The translations under genes and the position numbers were made by a program. Positions 8,435 through 15,998 of a DNA stretch of 46,994 bases are shown here, piece by piece. The stretch spans positions 13,896-60,889 of the forward strand of contig JAHFHG010000008.1 of NCBI GenBank assembly GCA_023247035.1, written 5' to 3'. The stretch is from Candidatus Omnitrophota bacterium. Lineage in GTDB: Bacteria > Omnitrophota > Omnitrophia > Omnitrophales > Aquincolibacteriaceae. Positions within the stretch are counted from its first letter, which is position 1; every line of letters starts with the position of its first letter. Under the pieces are notes generated by a model, which was not told the origin of the DNA, ran no database searches, and saw nothing but the letters and a program-made list of their open reading frames with translations.

Positions 8435-10149
8435 CAGTCCATAAAAAGAAACAGTTTCTCCTGGGAGAGGCGCTTATTCAACACAAGATGATGTCCCGCG
8501 AGCAGCTTGAAGAGGCGCTCAAGCAGCAGCAGAAGACCAAAGAATACCTGGGCCAGATACTAATCCGGATGGGAATCGTTTCAGAGCCGCAAATTTTTCA
8601 AATTCTTTCGGAACAATTGGGCATCCGCTATATAAAAAACTTAAAAGAGGTTACGATTTCAGCGGAACTTTTAAAACGCATTCCCGCAAAACTGGCTTCT
8701 CATTACCAATTTTTGCCCGTTGAATTAATCAATCAGCGGCTGACCATTTGCGTTTCGAATCCTTTGAATTTCCGCGCCTTCGACGAAATCCGGGCCTTGG
8801 TCGGATACGAAATCGAGGTTGCCATCACGGACCCCAGGGGGATTGAAGAGGCGATTAAAGAGCATTACGGGATCGGGGCTTCGGTTTTGGACAAACTTAC
8901 CGCCAAGGAGGAGCAGTTTCCCTCGGCTGTTCCGGTTGTGAATTTGGTCGAGACCATTGATGCCAAAAACGAAGATGCCTCCGTCACGGACCTCGTCAAT
9001 CAGTTTTTAATGGATGCGTACAACTGCGGGGCCTCGGACATTCATTTGGAACCTTCGCAGGACGGGTTTGCGATCCGTTACAGGATCGACGGGATTCTTC
9101 AGCACGCCAAAGTGCCGTCCCAAATCAAACGCTTTCAGATGAATATCATTTCGCGCATCAAGATTATGGCCGGGCTGGATATCGCCGAAAAACGCCTTCC
9201 CCAGGACGGGCGCATTTTGGTGAAAACAAAGGCCGGCGAGCTTGACCTTCGCGTTTCCGTGATCCCATCCCACCACGGCGAGGCGGTCGTGATCCGTATT
9301 TTGCGTCCCGGAATGCTCTTGGACCTCGAGCGGCTCGGTTTCGAGAGTAAAGACTTGGCGTTTATCCGAAAAGCCATTCAGAAACCTACGGGAATTATCC
9401 TGCTGACCGGGCCGACGGGAAGCGGAAAAACCACGACGCTTTACGCTTTTCTTAGAGAGTTGAACAGTACGGAACGGAAAATCATTACGATTGAAGACCC
9501 GATCGAGTACCAAATTACAGAGGTCTTGCAGATCCAGGTCCAGCCGAAAATCGGACTTACTTTTGCAACCTGCCTCCGCCACGCCCTGCGCCACGATCCG
9601 GACGTGATGATGATCGGAGAGATCCGCGATCAAGACACGGCGCAGATTGCCAGCCGCGCCGCCCTGACCGGGCATCTTGTTTTTTCAACCCTTCATACCC
9701 GTGATGCCGCGGGCGCGATTACGCGCTTAGTCGATATTGGGGTGGAACCTTATCTGGTGGCTTCTTCGGTCGAGGTCGTGGTGGCTCAAAGGCTGATCCG
9801 CCTGCTTTGCCGCGGATGCAAGCGGGCGCTGACCGAGCCTAAAAAAGGAATTTATAAGGAATTTCTGGATATTTATGACGGCAAAACTTTTTATGAACCC
9901 GCCGGCTGCGAAAGATGCCGTAAAACGGGCTATCAAGGCCGGATCGCGATTCAAGAAATCCTGGGCGTGGACGATGAAGTAAGAGAACTCATCGTCCGGA
10001 ACGTCTCGACGCTGGAAATCCGCGAAAACGCAATTAAAAAAGGAATGAAGCAACTTTATGAAAATGGCTTGGCCAAAGCTGCCCAGGGCATCACAAGTAT
10101 CGACGAAATCTTACGGGTCGCCCCACCTGAACGTCAAATCAGAAGCTAG
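8431..10149 (+). CDS. gspE: Type II secretion ATPase GspE (PilB-like)
   Basis: Cytoplasmic hexameric ATPase that powers pseudopilus assembly. Domains: two tandem MshEN-type motifs in residues 5-70 (LGEALIQHKMMSREQLEEAL and LGQILIRMGIVSEPQIF), the T2SSE N2 domain (about 170-300), Walker A GPTGSGKTTT (about 327-336), Asp-box region EDPIEYQI, Walker B MMIGEIRD, His-box GHLVFSTLHT, and a zinc-binding four-cysteine element (CRGC about 460-463, CERC about 492-495). 572 aa is normal for PilB/GspE with the long N-terminus. It comes late in this operon, after gspM, rather than next to gspF as in proteobacteria. Its 3' end overlaps the next gene by 92 bp. Confidence 0.93.
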   Translation: MTVHKKKQFLLGEALIQHKMMSREQLEEALKQQQKTKEYLGQILIRMGIVSEPQIFQILSEQLGIRYIKNLKEVTISAELLKRIPAKLASHYQFLPVELINQRLTICVSNPLNFRAFDEIRALVGYEIEVAITDPRGIEEAIKEHYGIGASVLDKLTAKEEQFPSAVPVVNLVETIDAKNEDASVTDLVNQFLMDAYNCGASDIHLEPSQDGFAIRYRIDGILQHAKVPSQIKRFQMNIISRIKIMAGLDIAEKRLPQDGRILVKTKAGELDLRVSVIPSHHGEAVVIRILRPGMLLDLERLGFESKDLAFIRKAIQKPTGIILLTGPTGSGKTTTLYAFLRELNSTERKIITIEDPIEYQITEVLQIQVQPKIGLTFATCLRHALRHDPDVMMIGEIRDQDTAQIASRAALTGHLVFSTLHTRDAAGAITRLVDIGVEPYLVASSVEVVVAQRLIRLLCRGCKRALTEPKKGIYKEFLDIYDGKTFYEPAGCERCRKTGYQGRIAIQEILGVDDEVRELIVRNVSTLEIRENAIKKGMKQLYENGLAKAAQGITSIDEILRVAPPERQIRS

Positions 10150-10825
10150 TCTTTCCATCTCGGAATCAATCCCAGCGGCTGCGGAAGTCTATCCGATCCC
10201 CAAAGTCGGACGGCTTAAGATTGAAGCCAAAAAAGAGCCGCGGCCCTTCAAGTGGAAATCCGTTTTGTTTGCGCTCGCCTTCTTCGGGGTATCGGCAGGG
10301 GCGGTGTACGCGACGAAAAATTGGTTTCAAAGCAGGTCCCATATTCAGGCGCTGCAGACCGCCCTCGAGCGCTTGCACCGGGAGATTTTTTTGATTCAGG
10401 AGCAAAAGGGCCTTCTCAGTCAGAGAGCTTTAAAAATGGAAAACGTGCTGCATCAAAAGAATAAAAAAATCAGAACCCTCCAATGGGACAAACGCAATCT
10501 CGAAAGGGAATTTTTCTACGCGAAGTCAAAAATAAATTCCCTCAAGTCGAAGATGAAAGAATTATCCGCCGCGAACTCCGCGTTTCAGCTTAAGCCTTCG
10601 GTCCAGGGAATTATTGTGCGGGTTAATCCGGTCTATGAATACGCCATGATTGACCTTGGAAAAGAACAGGGGATCGAGGAAGGCAAGGATTTGTTCGTGA
10701 TTCGAGACGGCGTGATTCAAGGGACGCTGAGAACGGATCAATCCTTTGAGGCCTTTTCCCTGTGCACGATGCACCCGGCAAATCCCGCCTATTTTTTTCA
10801 ATCGGGCGATCGGGTTGTCGAATAA
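10058..10825 (+). CDS. Uncharacterised membrane/coiled-coil protein closing the gsp operon
   Basis: Not assignable to a known gsp gene. The 255-aa product has a cytoplasmic N-terminus (1-65), one membrane segment (about 66-88), a coiled coil of about 70 residues (about 97-175; QTALERLHREIFLIQEQ and following heptads), and a small beta-rich C-terminal domain (about 185-255; VNPVYEYAMIDLGKEQGIEE). That domain has the pattern seen in surface-assembly proteins with MreC- or FlgT-C-like folds. ATG at 10058 and 10064 are the only in-frame ATG codons near the 5' end, so a long (about 86-92 bp) overlap with gspE seems real. It is likely co-expressed with the T2SS and could be a periplasmic scaffold; that is inference. 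Confidence 0.7.
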   Translation: MKMAWPKLPRASQVSTKSYGSPHLNVKSEASLSISESIPAAAEVYPIPKVGRLKIEAKKEPRPFKWKSVLFALAFFGVSAGAVYATKNWFQSRSHIQALQTALERLHREIFLIQEQKGLLSQRALKMENVLHQKNKKIRTLQWDKRNLEREFFYAKSKINSLKSKMKELSAANSAFQLKPSVQGIIVRVNPVYEYAMIDLGKEQGIEEGKDLFVIRDGVIQGTLRTDQSFEAFSLCTMHPANPAYFFQSGDRVVE

Positions 10826-10914
10826 GGATTTAGGCTCGGTGGACATTTCGAGTGAAGCCGTGAAAGAGCCTCCCGCAATATTTCTTACCTCCCTATAACG
10901 GCAGTTCTTTTGTC

Positions 10915-10942
10915 TTTATCTATTCCCGCCGGGTGGTAGAAT
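10915..10942 (+). promoter_or_regulatory. Candidate promoter of recN (extended -10)
   Basis: TGG-TAGAAT (10934-10942) is a good extended -10 with a weak -35 TTTATC 16 bp upstream. The predicted start, near 10949, leaves a leader of about 18 nt before the recN ATG. No CTGT-N8-ACAG LexA-type box is seen in this gap. Confidence 0.4.
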
Positions 10943-10966
10943 ACGGTTCGAAAAAAACTTTGGAAT

Positions 10967-12637
10967 ATGCTCCGCTCTCTTCAGATCAAAAATTTCGCGC
11001 TGGTCGAGCGCTTGAACCTTGAATTCTCACCCCATCTGAATGTCCTCACCGGCGAAACCGGGGCCGGCAAATCGCTTCTGATCGATGCCATTCGTTTTGT
11101 GTTGGGCGAACGTCTTGATACGATCCGGACTGATTCCGCCGCAGAGGGTTCCTGCCTTGTCGAGGCCGTTTTCGAAATCTCCGATAAAAAACTCCGTTTC
11201 CAGGACGTTCTCGAACCCTTTTTGGAATCCGGCGACGAAGTTTTGATTCTGAGAAAAGAACTGACGGGTGAAGGAAAAAGCCGCTGTTCGATCAATAATA
11301 AAAGCGTAAACAATTCCACATTGAAGGAGGCGGGGAAAATTCTTCTGGATATTCACGGTCAGTACGATCACCAGCTCCTGTTCGAGGTTTCCTCGCATCT
11401 GGACCTGGCCGATCGGTTTTCCCAAGCCGAGAATCTTAAAGCGGACTATCGGAAGCTTTTTGAGGAGTATTCATCCTATCTCAAAGAGCGTGACGAGCTC
11501 AAAGCCCTGGAAGAAGGCCGCGAGCGCGAAATCGATCTTTTGAAATACCAGATCGACGAAATGGAGCGCGCGGCGCTTAAGGAAAATGAAGAGGAAGAGC
11601 TAAAGAAAGAGCATATCCGCCTGGCCAACGCTGAAAAACTTTACGAGAACGCGGCGCGACTGCTGTCCCTTCTTAATGAAGAGGAACAGTCCGCTTCCAA
11701 TCTTTTAACGCAAGGGTATAAAGAGATGAGTTCTCTTTCACGGCTTGATCCGTCGCTGGAGCCCTTGAAATCGGATTATGAGACAGTTCAATTGAATCTT
11801 GAAGAAATGATTCGCGCCCTGCGGGATTATCAGGAAAGCCTCTCGTTTGATTTCGGCCGGCTTGCGGAAATCGAAACGCGGCTGGATGCGGTTGAACTTC
11901 TCAAGAAAAAATATGGAGGCGAGATCAGCAAAATCCTGGGATTTCTTGATCAAGCCAGGAAAAAATACGACCGGCTGGTCCACTCCGGCCTTTACGGAAA
12001 GGAGATCGAGCAGAAAATTAAAAAGGTTCTTCCCGCGCTTTCTGAAAAAGCAGGGCAGCTCGCCGAGAAAAGAAAAAAGGCCTCGGCGCAGCTCAAAAAG
12101 ATGATCGAAACGGAGCTCCGTGATCTTCAAATCCCGAACGCGCAGTTTGAATGCCGGATGGAAAAAACGGATTTTTCTTTATCCGGCCAGGATCAGCTTG
12201 AGTTTATGATTAGCCTGAATCCCGGCCAGCCCTTGCTTGCGCTGAGGAAAATTATTTCCGGCGGCGAGGCCTCGCGCGTGATGCTTGCCCTAAAACGGGC
12301 GCTTGTGAAGGTCGATCCTGTTTCTACGCTGATTTTCGATGAGATTGACGCCAATATCGGCGGCCGCCTGGGCTCTGTGACAGGCCGGAAGCTCAAGGAG
12401 ATTTCGCGCGAGCATCAGGTCCTTTTGATCACGCATCTGCCCCAGATTGCTTCGTTTGCGGACCGGCATTTTAAAGTGGACAAGGCCGTGCGGAATGGGA
12501 AAACGTTCACGCAATGTTTCCTTCTCGAAGGGGAGGAGCGCGTCAAAGAGCTTGCGCAGATGATGAGCGGCAAGCGGGAAACGGAAATCTCCCGCAAGCA
12601 CGCTGAGGAAATGCTGAATCTTTCGGGGAGGAAGTAG
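10967..12637 (+). CDS. recN: DNA repair protein RecN
   Basis: SMC-like ATPase for double-strand-break repair. The 556-aa chain has Walker A GETGAGKS at 29-36, the Q-loop region HGQYDHQLLF near 132, two long coiled-coil arms (about 150-230 and 285-390), the ABC signature ISGGEASRVMLALK near 428 and Walker B LIFDEIDANIGG near 454, followed by the LLITHLPQIAS His-switch. The start at ATG 10967 leads straight into the conserved MLRSLQIKNFALVE. It is separated from the gsp operon by 141 bp and appears to be transcribed alone; the next gene, radC, also belongs to a repair-associated family. Confidence 0.96.
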   Translation: MLRSLQIKNFALVERLNLEFSPHLNVLTGETGAGKSLLIDAIRFVLGERLDTIRTDSAAEGSCLVEAVFEISDKKLRFQDVLEPFLESGDEVLILRKELTGEGKSRCSINNKSVNNSTLKEAGKILLDIHGQYDHQLLFEVSSHLDLADRFSQAENLKADYRKLFEEYSSYLKERDELKALEEGREREIDLLKYQIDEMERAALKENEEEELKKEHIRLANAEKLYENAARLLSLLNEEEQSASNLLTQGYKEMSSLSRLDPSLEPLKSDYETVQLNLEEMIRALRDYQESLSFDFGRLAEIETRLDAVELLKKKYGGEISKILGFLDQARKKYDRLVHSGLYGKEIEQKIKKVLPALSEKAGQLAEKRKKASAQLKKMIETELRDLQIPNAQFECRMEKTDFSLSGQDQLEFMISLNPGQPLLALRKIISGGEASRVMLALKRALVKVDPVSTLIFDEIDANIGGRLGSVTGRKLKEISREHQVLLITHLPQIASFADRHFKVDKAVRNGKTFTQCFLLEGEERVKELAQMMSGKRETEISRKHAEEMLNLSGRK

Positions 12638-12759
12638 GGGGCTCTGATTCCAGAAGGCAGTCTTTGCTCAGATGCGTAGGGGCACGGCGCGTCGCGCCTC
12701 CGCTTCTATAAAGATGAAGGGCCATTTTTATTTTACCGCTTCAAATTTCAAAGGATTGA
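12638..12759. other. Non-coding gap after recN
   Basis: No gene is seen. It contains GGCGCG-T-CGCGCC (a perfect 13-bp palindrome near 12684-12696) but no hairpin followed by a T-run that would make a convincing terminator. The family A element begins at the end of this stretch. Confidence 0.5.
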
Positions 12760-12994
12760 CTTGAGTTCTTCAAATTTTGCTTTTCTTTCCGGCATTCCTG
12801 AACGCTTTTATCAGGAATCCAGATTTTGGATTCTCCCGTGAAATTGCAGAGCGATTTCCAGGACTTGAGTCACGGAAACGCTTCGCATTTCTCGGGGCCG
12901 CTTTTCCGCCGAAGGACGGAGGACGCGGGAATGACAACCGCTTGTTTTACAAAGAGTGATACTCTTATGAATTCGAAAATTTGCAGAACTCAAG
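12760..12994 (-). mobile_element. MITE-like element, family A, copy 1
   Basis: A 235-bp non-coding element. Its ends are inverted repeats of about 19 bp (CTTGAGTTCTTCAAATTTT on the left; the right end read in reverse is CTTGAGTTCTGCAAATTTT). Read on the minus strand, it aligns along its length with the copy at 39594-39805. It carries a 22-bp insertion (12902-12923, itself hairpin-forming) that the other copy lacks. No transposase is encoded. No clear target duplication remains at this copy. Confidence 0.8.
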
Positions 12995-13009
12995 GAATTA
13001 AGCTATAAT
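12981..13009 (+). promoter_or_regulatory. Promoter upstream of radC, -35 inside the element A end
   Basis: TTGCAG (12981-12986), 17-bp spacer, then a perfect TATAAT (13004-13009). The -35 hexamer belongs to the terminal inverted repeat of the MITE-like element; the -10 lies just outside it. Predicted transcription start is near 13016, giving a radC leader of about 175 nt. Confidence 0.65.
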
Positions 13010-13015
13010 CCCTCA

Positions 13016-13190
13016 CAAAACGAGGTTGTTGGCTCCGCTAGCTTTGCGACGAAACGTGTTTCCGCAGTAAACTTCCGCAGCCACGGCGTAAAAATCGGAT
13101 AAATCCCAACCGGGATCTATTGTCCTCTCCCCGCAAACTTTGGCGGAGCGGATAGACACGATCGTCCTCCATTCAATTCTGGAGGCGGCT
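13016..13190 (+). promoter_or_regulatory. Long radC 5' leader with Shine-Dalgarno-sequestering hairpin
   Basis: About 175 nt between the predicted transcription start and the radC GTG, with no supported gene inside. The Shine-Dalgarno GGAGG (13181-13185) sits in a 6-bp hairpin: CCTCCA (13166-13171) pairs with TGGAGG (13180-13185), loop of 8 nt. Upstream, TCCGCT near 13035-13040 can pair with AGCGGA near 13147-13152. It matches no riboswitch class I can recognise. Confidence 0.4.
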
Positions 13191-13886
13191 GTGGAAACAA
13201 ATTCTTCTCTGAGTATCAAATCCTGGCCTGAGTCCGAGCGTCCGCGCGAACGGCTTAGGAATCACGGGGTCGAGGTTTTATCCGACGCCGAGCTGGTCGC
13301 CCTGATTTTGCGAAATGGGGTAAGAGGCAAAGACGCCATTGAGTTGGCCCGTGATCTTGTGGCGTGTTTCGGCGGCTTGCGCGGTCTTGCGGCTGCGAAC
13401 TGGAATGAGCTTCGACAGGTCAAGGGGATCGGGCCCGCGAAGATCGCGGCGCTTTTGGCCTCGAGTGAAATGACCCGCCGCCAGCTCAAAGAAGAACTGA
13501 TCGGGAAAAATGCGATCCGTGATCCCCAAACGCTGCTCGCTTACTTGACAAGTTCCTTACGGGACAAGAAAAAAGAAATCTTCAAAGTCCTTTTTCTGAA
13601 TAAGGCCAATCGAGTGCTCGCCGAAAAAGACCTGTTCCACGGAACGGTGGACGAAGCGATGGTGCATCCTCGGGAAATTATCAAGGCCGCGCTGGACTTT
13701 CACGCGACCGGAGTTATCCTTGTCCACAACCATCCTTCCGGACGCGTTGAGCCGAGCCGCGAAGACATTCAAATGACCCAAAAAATTAAATCCGCGTGTG
13801 AAACCGTGTCCTTGAAAGTAATCGATCACCTCATTGTGGGCGATAATCAGTTTTTTAGTTTCAGGGAGCGCGGCCTCATCGGCTGA
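13191..13886 (+). CDS. radC: RadC family protein (JAB/MPN domain)
   Basis: UPF0758/RadC family; its cellular role is unsettled despite the historic link to DNA repair. Start GTG at 13191 is chosen because GGAGG lies 5 nt upstream and the protein then begins as the family does (SIKSWPESERPRERL). Residues 1-100 contain a helix-hairpin-helix-like region (QVKGIGPAKIAALLA). Residues 105-231 are the MPN/JAB domain with the metal-site pattern HNHPSGRVEPSREDI and an upstream Glu. The total of 231 aa is typical. A 175-nt leader and a MITE-derived promoter precede it. Confidence 0.95.
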   Translation: METNSSLSIKSWPESERPRERLRNHGVEVLSDAELVALILRNGVRGKDAIELARDLVACFGGLRGLAAANWNELRQVKGIGPAKIAALLASSEMTRRQLKEELIGKNAIRDPQTLLAYLTSSLRDKKKEIFKVLFLNKANRVLAEKDLFHGTVDEAMVHPREIIKAALDFHATGVILVHNHPSGRVEPSREDIQMTQKIKSACETVSLKVIDHLIVGDNQFFSFRERGLIG

Positions 13887-14016
13887 AGCAAAAATTTCCT
13901 CTTGAGGATTCCCCTTTTTGCCGGTTATAAAAGCCGATGAAAAAAAGGGGGTGAAGGCAACGAAGCGCGGCGCTCCGGGCGGGTTAACATCTGAATTGAG
14001 GAACCAGGATAATGCT

Positions 14017-14304
14017 ATGATTCAAACTTTGGGGCTTATTGCGGCGATTATTTTACCGCTGTGGAACATTCCGCTTATTGTCAGGATCGTCAAAAGGAAG
14101 TCTTCGGAGGATATCAGCCTTTCCTGGGCCGCCGGCGTTTGGACTTGTCTGGCCTTGATGGCCCCTTCGGGATTTCAATCGGAAGATCGCGTCTGGAAAG
14201 TTTTTAATATGGTGAATATCGTACTTTTCAGCGCCGTTCTCATTACGGTTTTCATTTTTCGCAAGAAACCGCAATCGCAGCGTCGGAACGGCCGAGATTT
14301 TTAA
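14017..14304 (+). CDS. SemiSWEET-like PQ-loop transporter
   Basis: Small membrane protein of 95 aa with three predicted membrane helices (about 3-22, 35-55, 62-82) and the half-repeat pattern LPLWNIPLIVRIVKRKSSED then ISLSWAAGVW, matching bacterial SemiSWEET/MtN3 proteins that work as dimers in sugar transport. ATG at 14017 is chosen: AGGA (14006-14009) lies 7 nt upstream. An upstream in-frame ATG at 13918 would add a 33-residue soluble stretch foreign to the family. The substrate cannot be told. Its last 53 bp overlap, tail to tail, the 3' end of the symporter gene on the other strand. Confidence 0.8.
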   Translation: MIQTLGLIAAIILPLWNIPLIVRIVKRKSSEDISLSWAAGVWTCLALMAPSGFQSEDRVWKVFNMVNIVLFSAVLITVFIFRKKPQSQRRNGRDF

Positions 14305-15991
14305 ATTTTCCGGCGACGATAATCCACAAAATCACGCTGACCCCGGTAATCGTCATTCCGGAAAAGTTTTGTCCTAAAATCCATTTCAAAGGCCCAATCG
14401 TGGATCCAAGCAGGGCCAGCGTGCCGAGAAGCCAGAGAGACAAACTGCTCACCCAGGATTCTTGATTTTCTTTTTTGCCTTCTTTAAACCATATTCCCGG
14501 CGGCCGGACGCGCTGAAAAAAATTCCGCAGCGTTGTTTCCTCGACGGGCGGGGTCAGAAAAGTGGCGGGGACCCAAAAGAGCGCGCTTGCGAGGACGACG
14601 AATAAAAGTTCCAGGGAAGGATTCGGCGGAATTCCCCATGCTTTAAAGACAAGCGGCCGCACGAGAAGCACAGGCAAACTTACGGCCATTGCGGTCATTT
14701 CGCTCCACGGATTGATCCGGCGCCAAAACCACCGCAAAAAATAAACGGGGCCGACGGCAGCCGTCAGGTTCAGAATAAAAGTGAAGACTGCGCCGATGCT
14801 TTCCGTCAAGAAAGCAATGCCGGTCGCGGCGAGGGCGAGAATCAAGGAAACCACTCTTCCGACTCTGACGTAGTGAGATTCGGCCGCTTCCTTTTTGATG
14901 AATCGCCTGTAAAAGTCATTGACGAAATAAGAAGATCCCCAGTTCAGGTGCGTGCTCATCGTGGACATAAAGGCCGCAAAAAAAGAGGCGATCATGAGCC
15001 CGCGCCAGCCCGTCGGAAGCAGCATTGAAATCAAGCGCGGATAAGCGCGCTCGTGGTCGGTCATTTCCGGAAGCAGGACAAGGGACGCGAGCGCGGTCAG
15101 GATCCACGGCCAGGAACGCAGCGCGTATTGGGCAATGTTGAACCAGAGCGTGGCGAGGATGGCCTGGCGCTCGTTTTTGCAGGACGCAATTCTTTGCACG
15201 ATGATGCCTCCGCCGTCGGTATTTTTCCACGCCCACCATTGAATCAAAATCAGTCCGAGAAACCAGCCGAAGGGCGAAGACAAAATTTCAAGGGGAGTCC
15301 GGCCTGCTGAGGGCGGGATAAACAGGAGCTTATCCGTCGTCTTCAAGTGTTCGACGATCATCCCGATGCCGCCTGCGGCGTTCACCGCATAAACGGCAAG
15401 GAGAAACGCGCCGAACATGGCCACCACAAATTGGAAAAGGTCAGTCAGGATAACGCCCCAAAAACCGGAAAGGCAGGAATAAACCGCAGTCAAGGCTACG
15501 CAAAAAAAAATGGCCTCTGCCTTGGTCCAGCCTGCCGTTTCCTGCATCACCTTCGCGAGGCCGGTCATCGGCCAGGCGCCCATAATAAAGGCGTTATAGA
15601 GGATTCCCCAGTAAATGGCCTTGAAGCCGCGCAGAAAAGCCGCAGGTTTTCCGCTGTAGCGCAGTTCTACAAATTCCACCTCGGTCAGGACGCCGGAGCG
15701 TTTCCACAATTTTGAAAAGAAAAAGACGGCGAACATTGTCGAGATCGCAAGCGCCCAGATTTCCCAGTTTCCCCAGATCCCGCGGCGCCTGACGATGCCG
15801 GTCACAAGAAGCGGAGTATCGGAAGAGAAAGCGGTCGCGGCCATGGACGTTCCAGCCAGCCACCAGGAAAGTTTGCGATCCGAGGCGAAATAAGATTCGA
15901 TTCCTTCCGAGGCTTTTTTAGTGAAAGCCAAACCTAAGCCTAAACTGGCCGCGGAATAAATCATGATGACGATCCAATCGAGGGGCTGCAT
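14252..15991 (-). CDS. Sodium:solute symporter (SSS family), probable amino-sugar/muropeptide-sugar importer
   Basis: Polytopic transporter of 579 aa with about 13-14 membrane helices. It begins DWIVIMIYSAASLGLGLAFT and contains YFASDRKLSWWLAGTSMAAT, the signature of the LeuT-fold SSS family (Na+-coupled uptake of sugars, amino acids and similar solutes). It is the third gene of a murQ-anmK-symporter run, starting 7 bp after the anmK stop. That context suggests uptake of MurNAc, anhydro-MurNAc or a muropeptide sugar. From memory, SSS-type transporters near murQ/murK genes are implicated in MurNAc uptake in some Bacteroidota. Family confidence is high; substrate is inference. No ampG is seen in the window. 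Confidence 0.88.
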   Translation of the reverse strand: MQPLDWIVIMIYSAASLGLGLAFTKKASEGIESYFASDRKLSWWLAGTSMAATAFSSDTPLLVTGIVRRRGIWGNWEIWALAISTMFAVFFFSKLWKRSGVLTEVEFVELRYSGKPAAFLRGFKAIYWGILYNAFIMGAWPMTGLAKVMQETAGWTKAEAIFFCVALTAVYSCLSGFWGVILTDLFQFVVAMFGAFLLAVYAVNAAGGIGMIVEHLKTTDKLLFIPPSAGRTPLEILSSPFGWFLGLILIQWWAWKNTDGGGIIVQRIASCKNERQAILATLWFNIAQYALRSWPWILTALASLVLLPEMTDHERAYPRLISMLLPTGWRGLMIASFFAAFMSTMSTHLNWGSSYFVNDFYRRFIKKEAAESHYVRVGRVVSLILALAATGIAFLTESIGAVFTFILNLTAAVGPVYFLRWFWRRINPWSEMTAMAVSLPVLLVRPLVFKAWGIPPNPSLELLFVVLASALFWVPATFLTPPVEETTLRNFFQRVRPPGIWFKEGKKENQESWVSSLSLWLLGTLALLGSTIGPLKWILGQNFSGMTITGVSVILWIIVAGKFKNLGRSDAAIAVSCEK

Positions 15992-15998
15992 CAGATTT

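Noticed and set aside
9007-9675. Open frame of 222 codons opposite gspE
   Set aside because: It runs antisense to the Walker A/B core of GspE, which is unmistakable; no independent evidence supports it.
10826-10966. LexA/SOS box upstream of recN
   Set aside because: I looked for CTGT-N8-ACAG and close variants in the 141-bp gap and found none; other lineages use different SOS motifs, so SOS control is undecided.
13911-13950. CCCCTTTTT / AAAAAGGGG hairpin after radC as a terminator
   Set aside because: The stem is real (9 bp), but it is A/T-rich with a 22-nt loop and is followed by GTGAAGG, not a T-run, so it is not a convincing intrinsic terminator.
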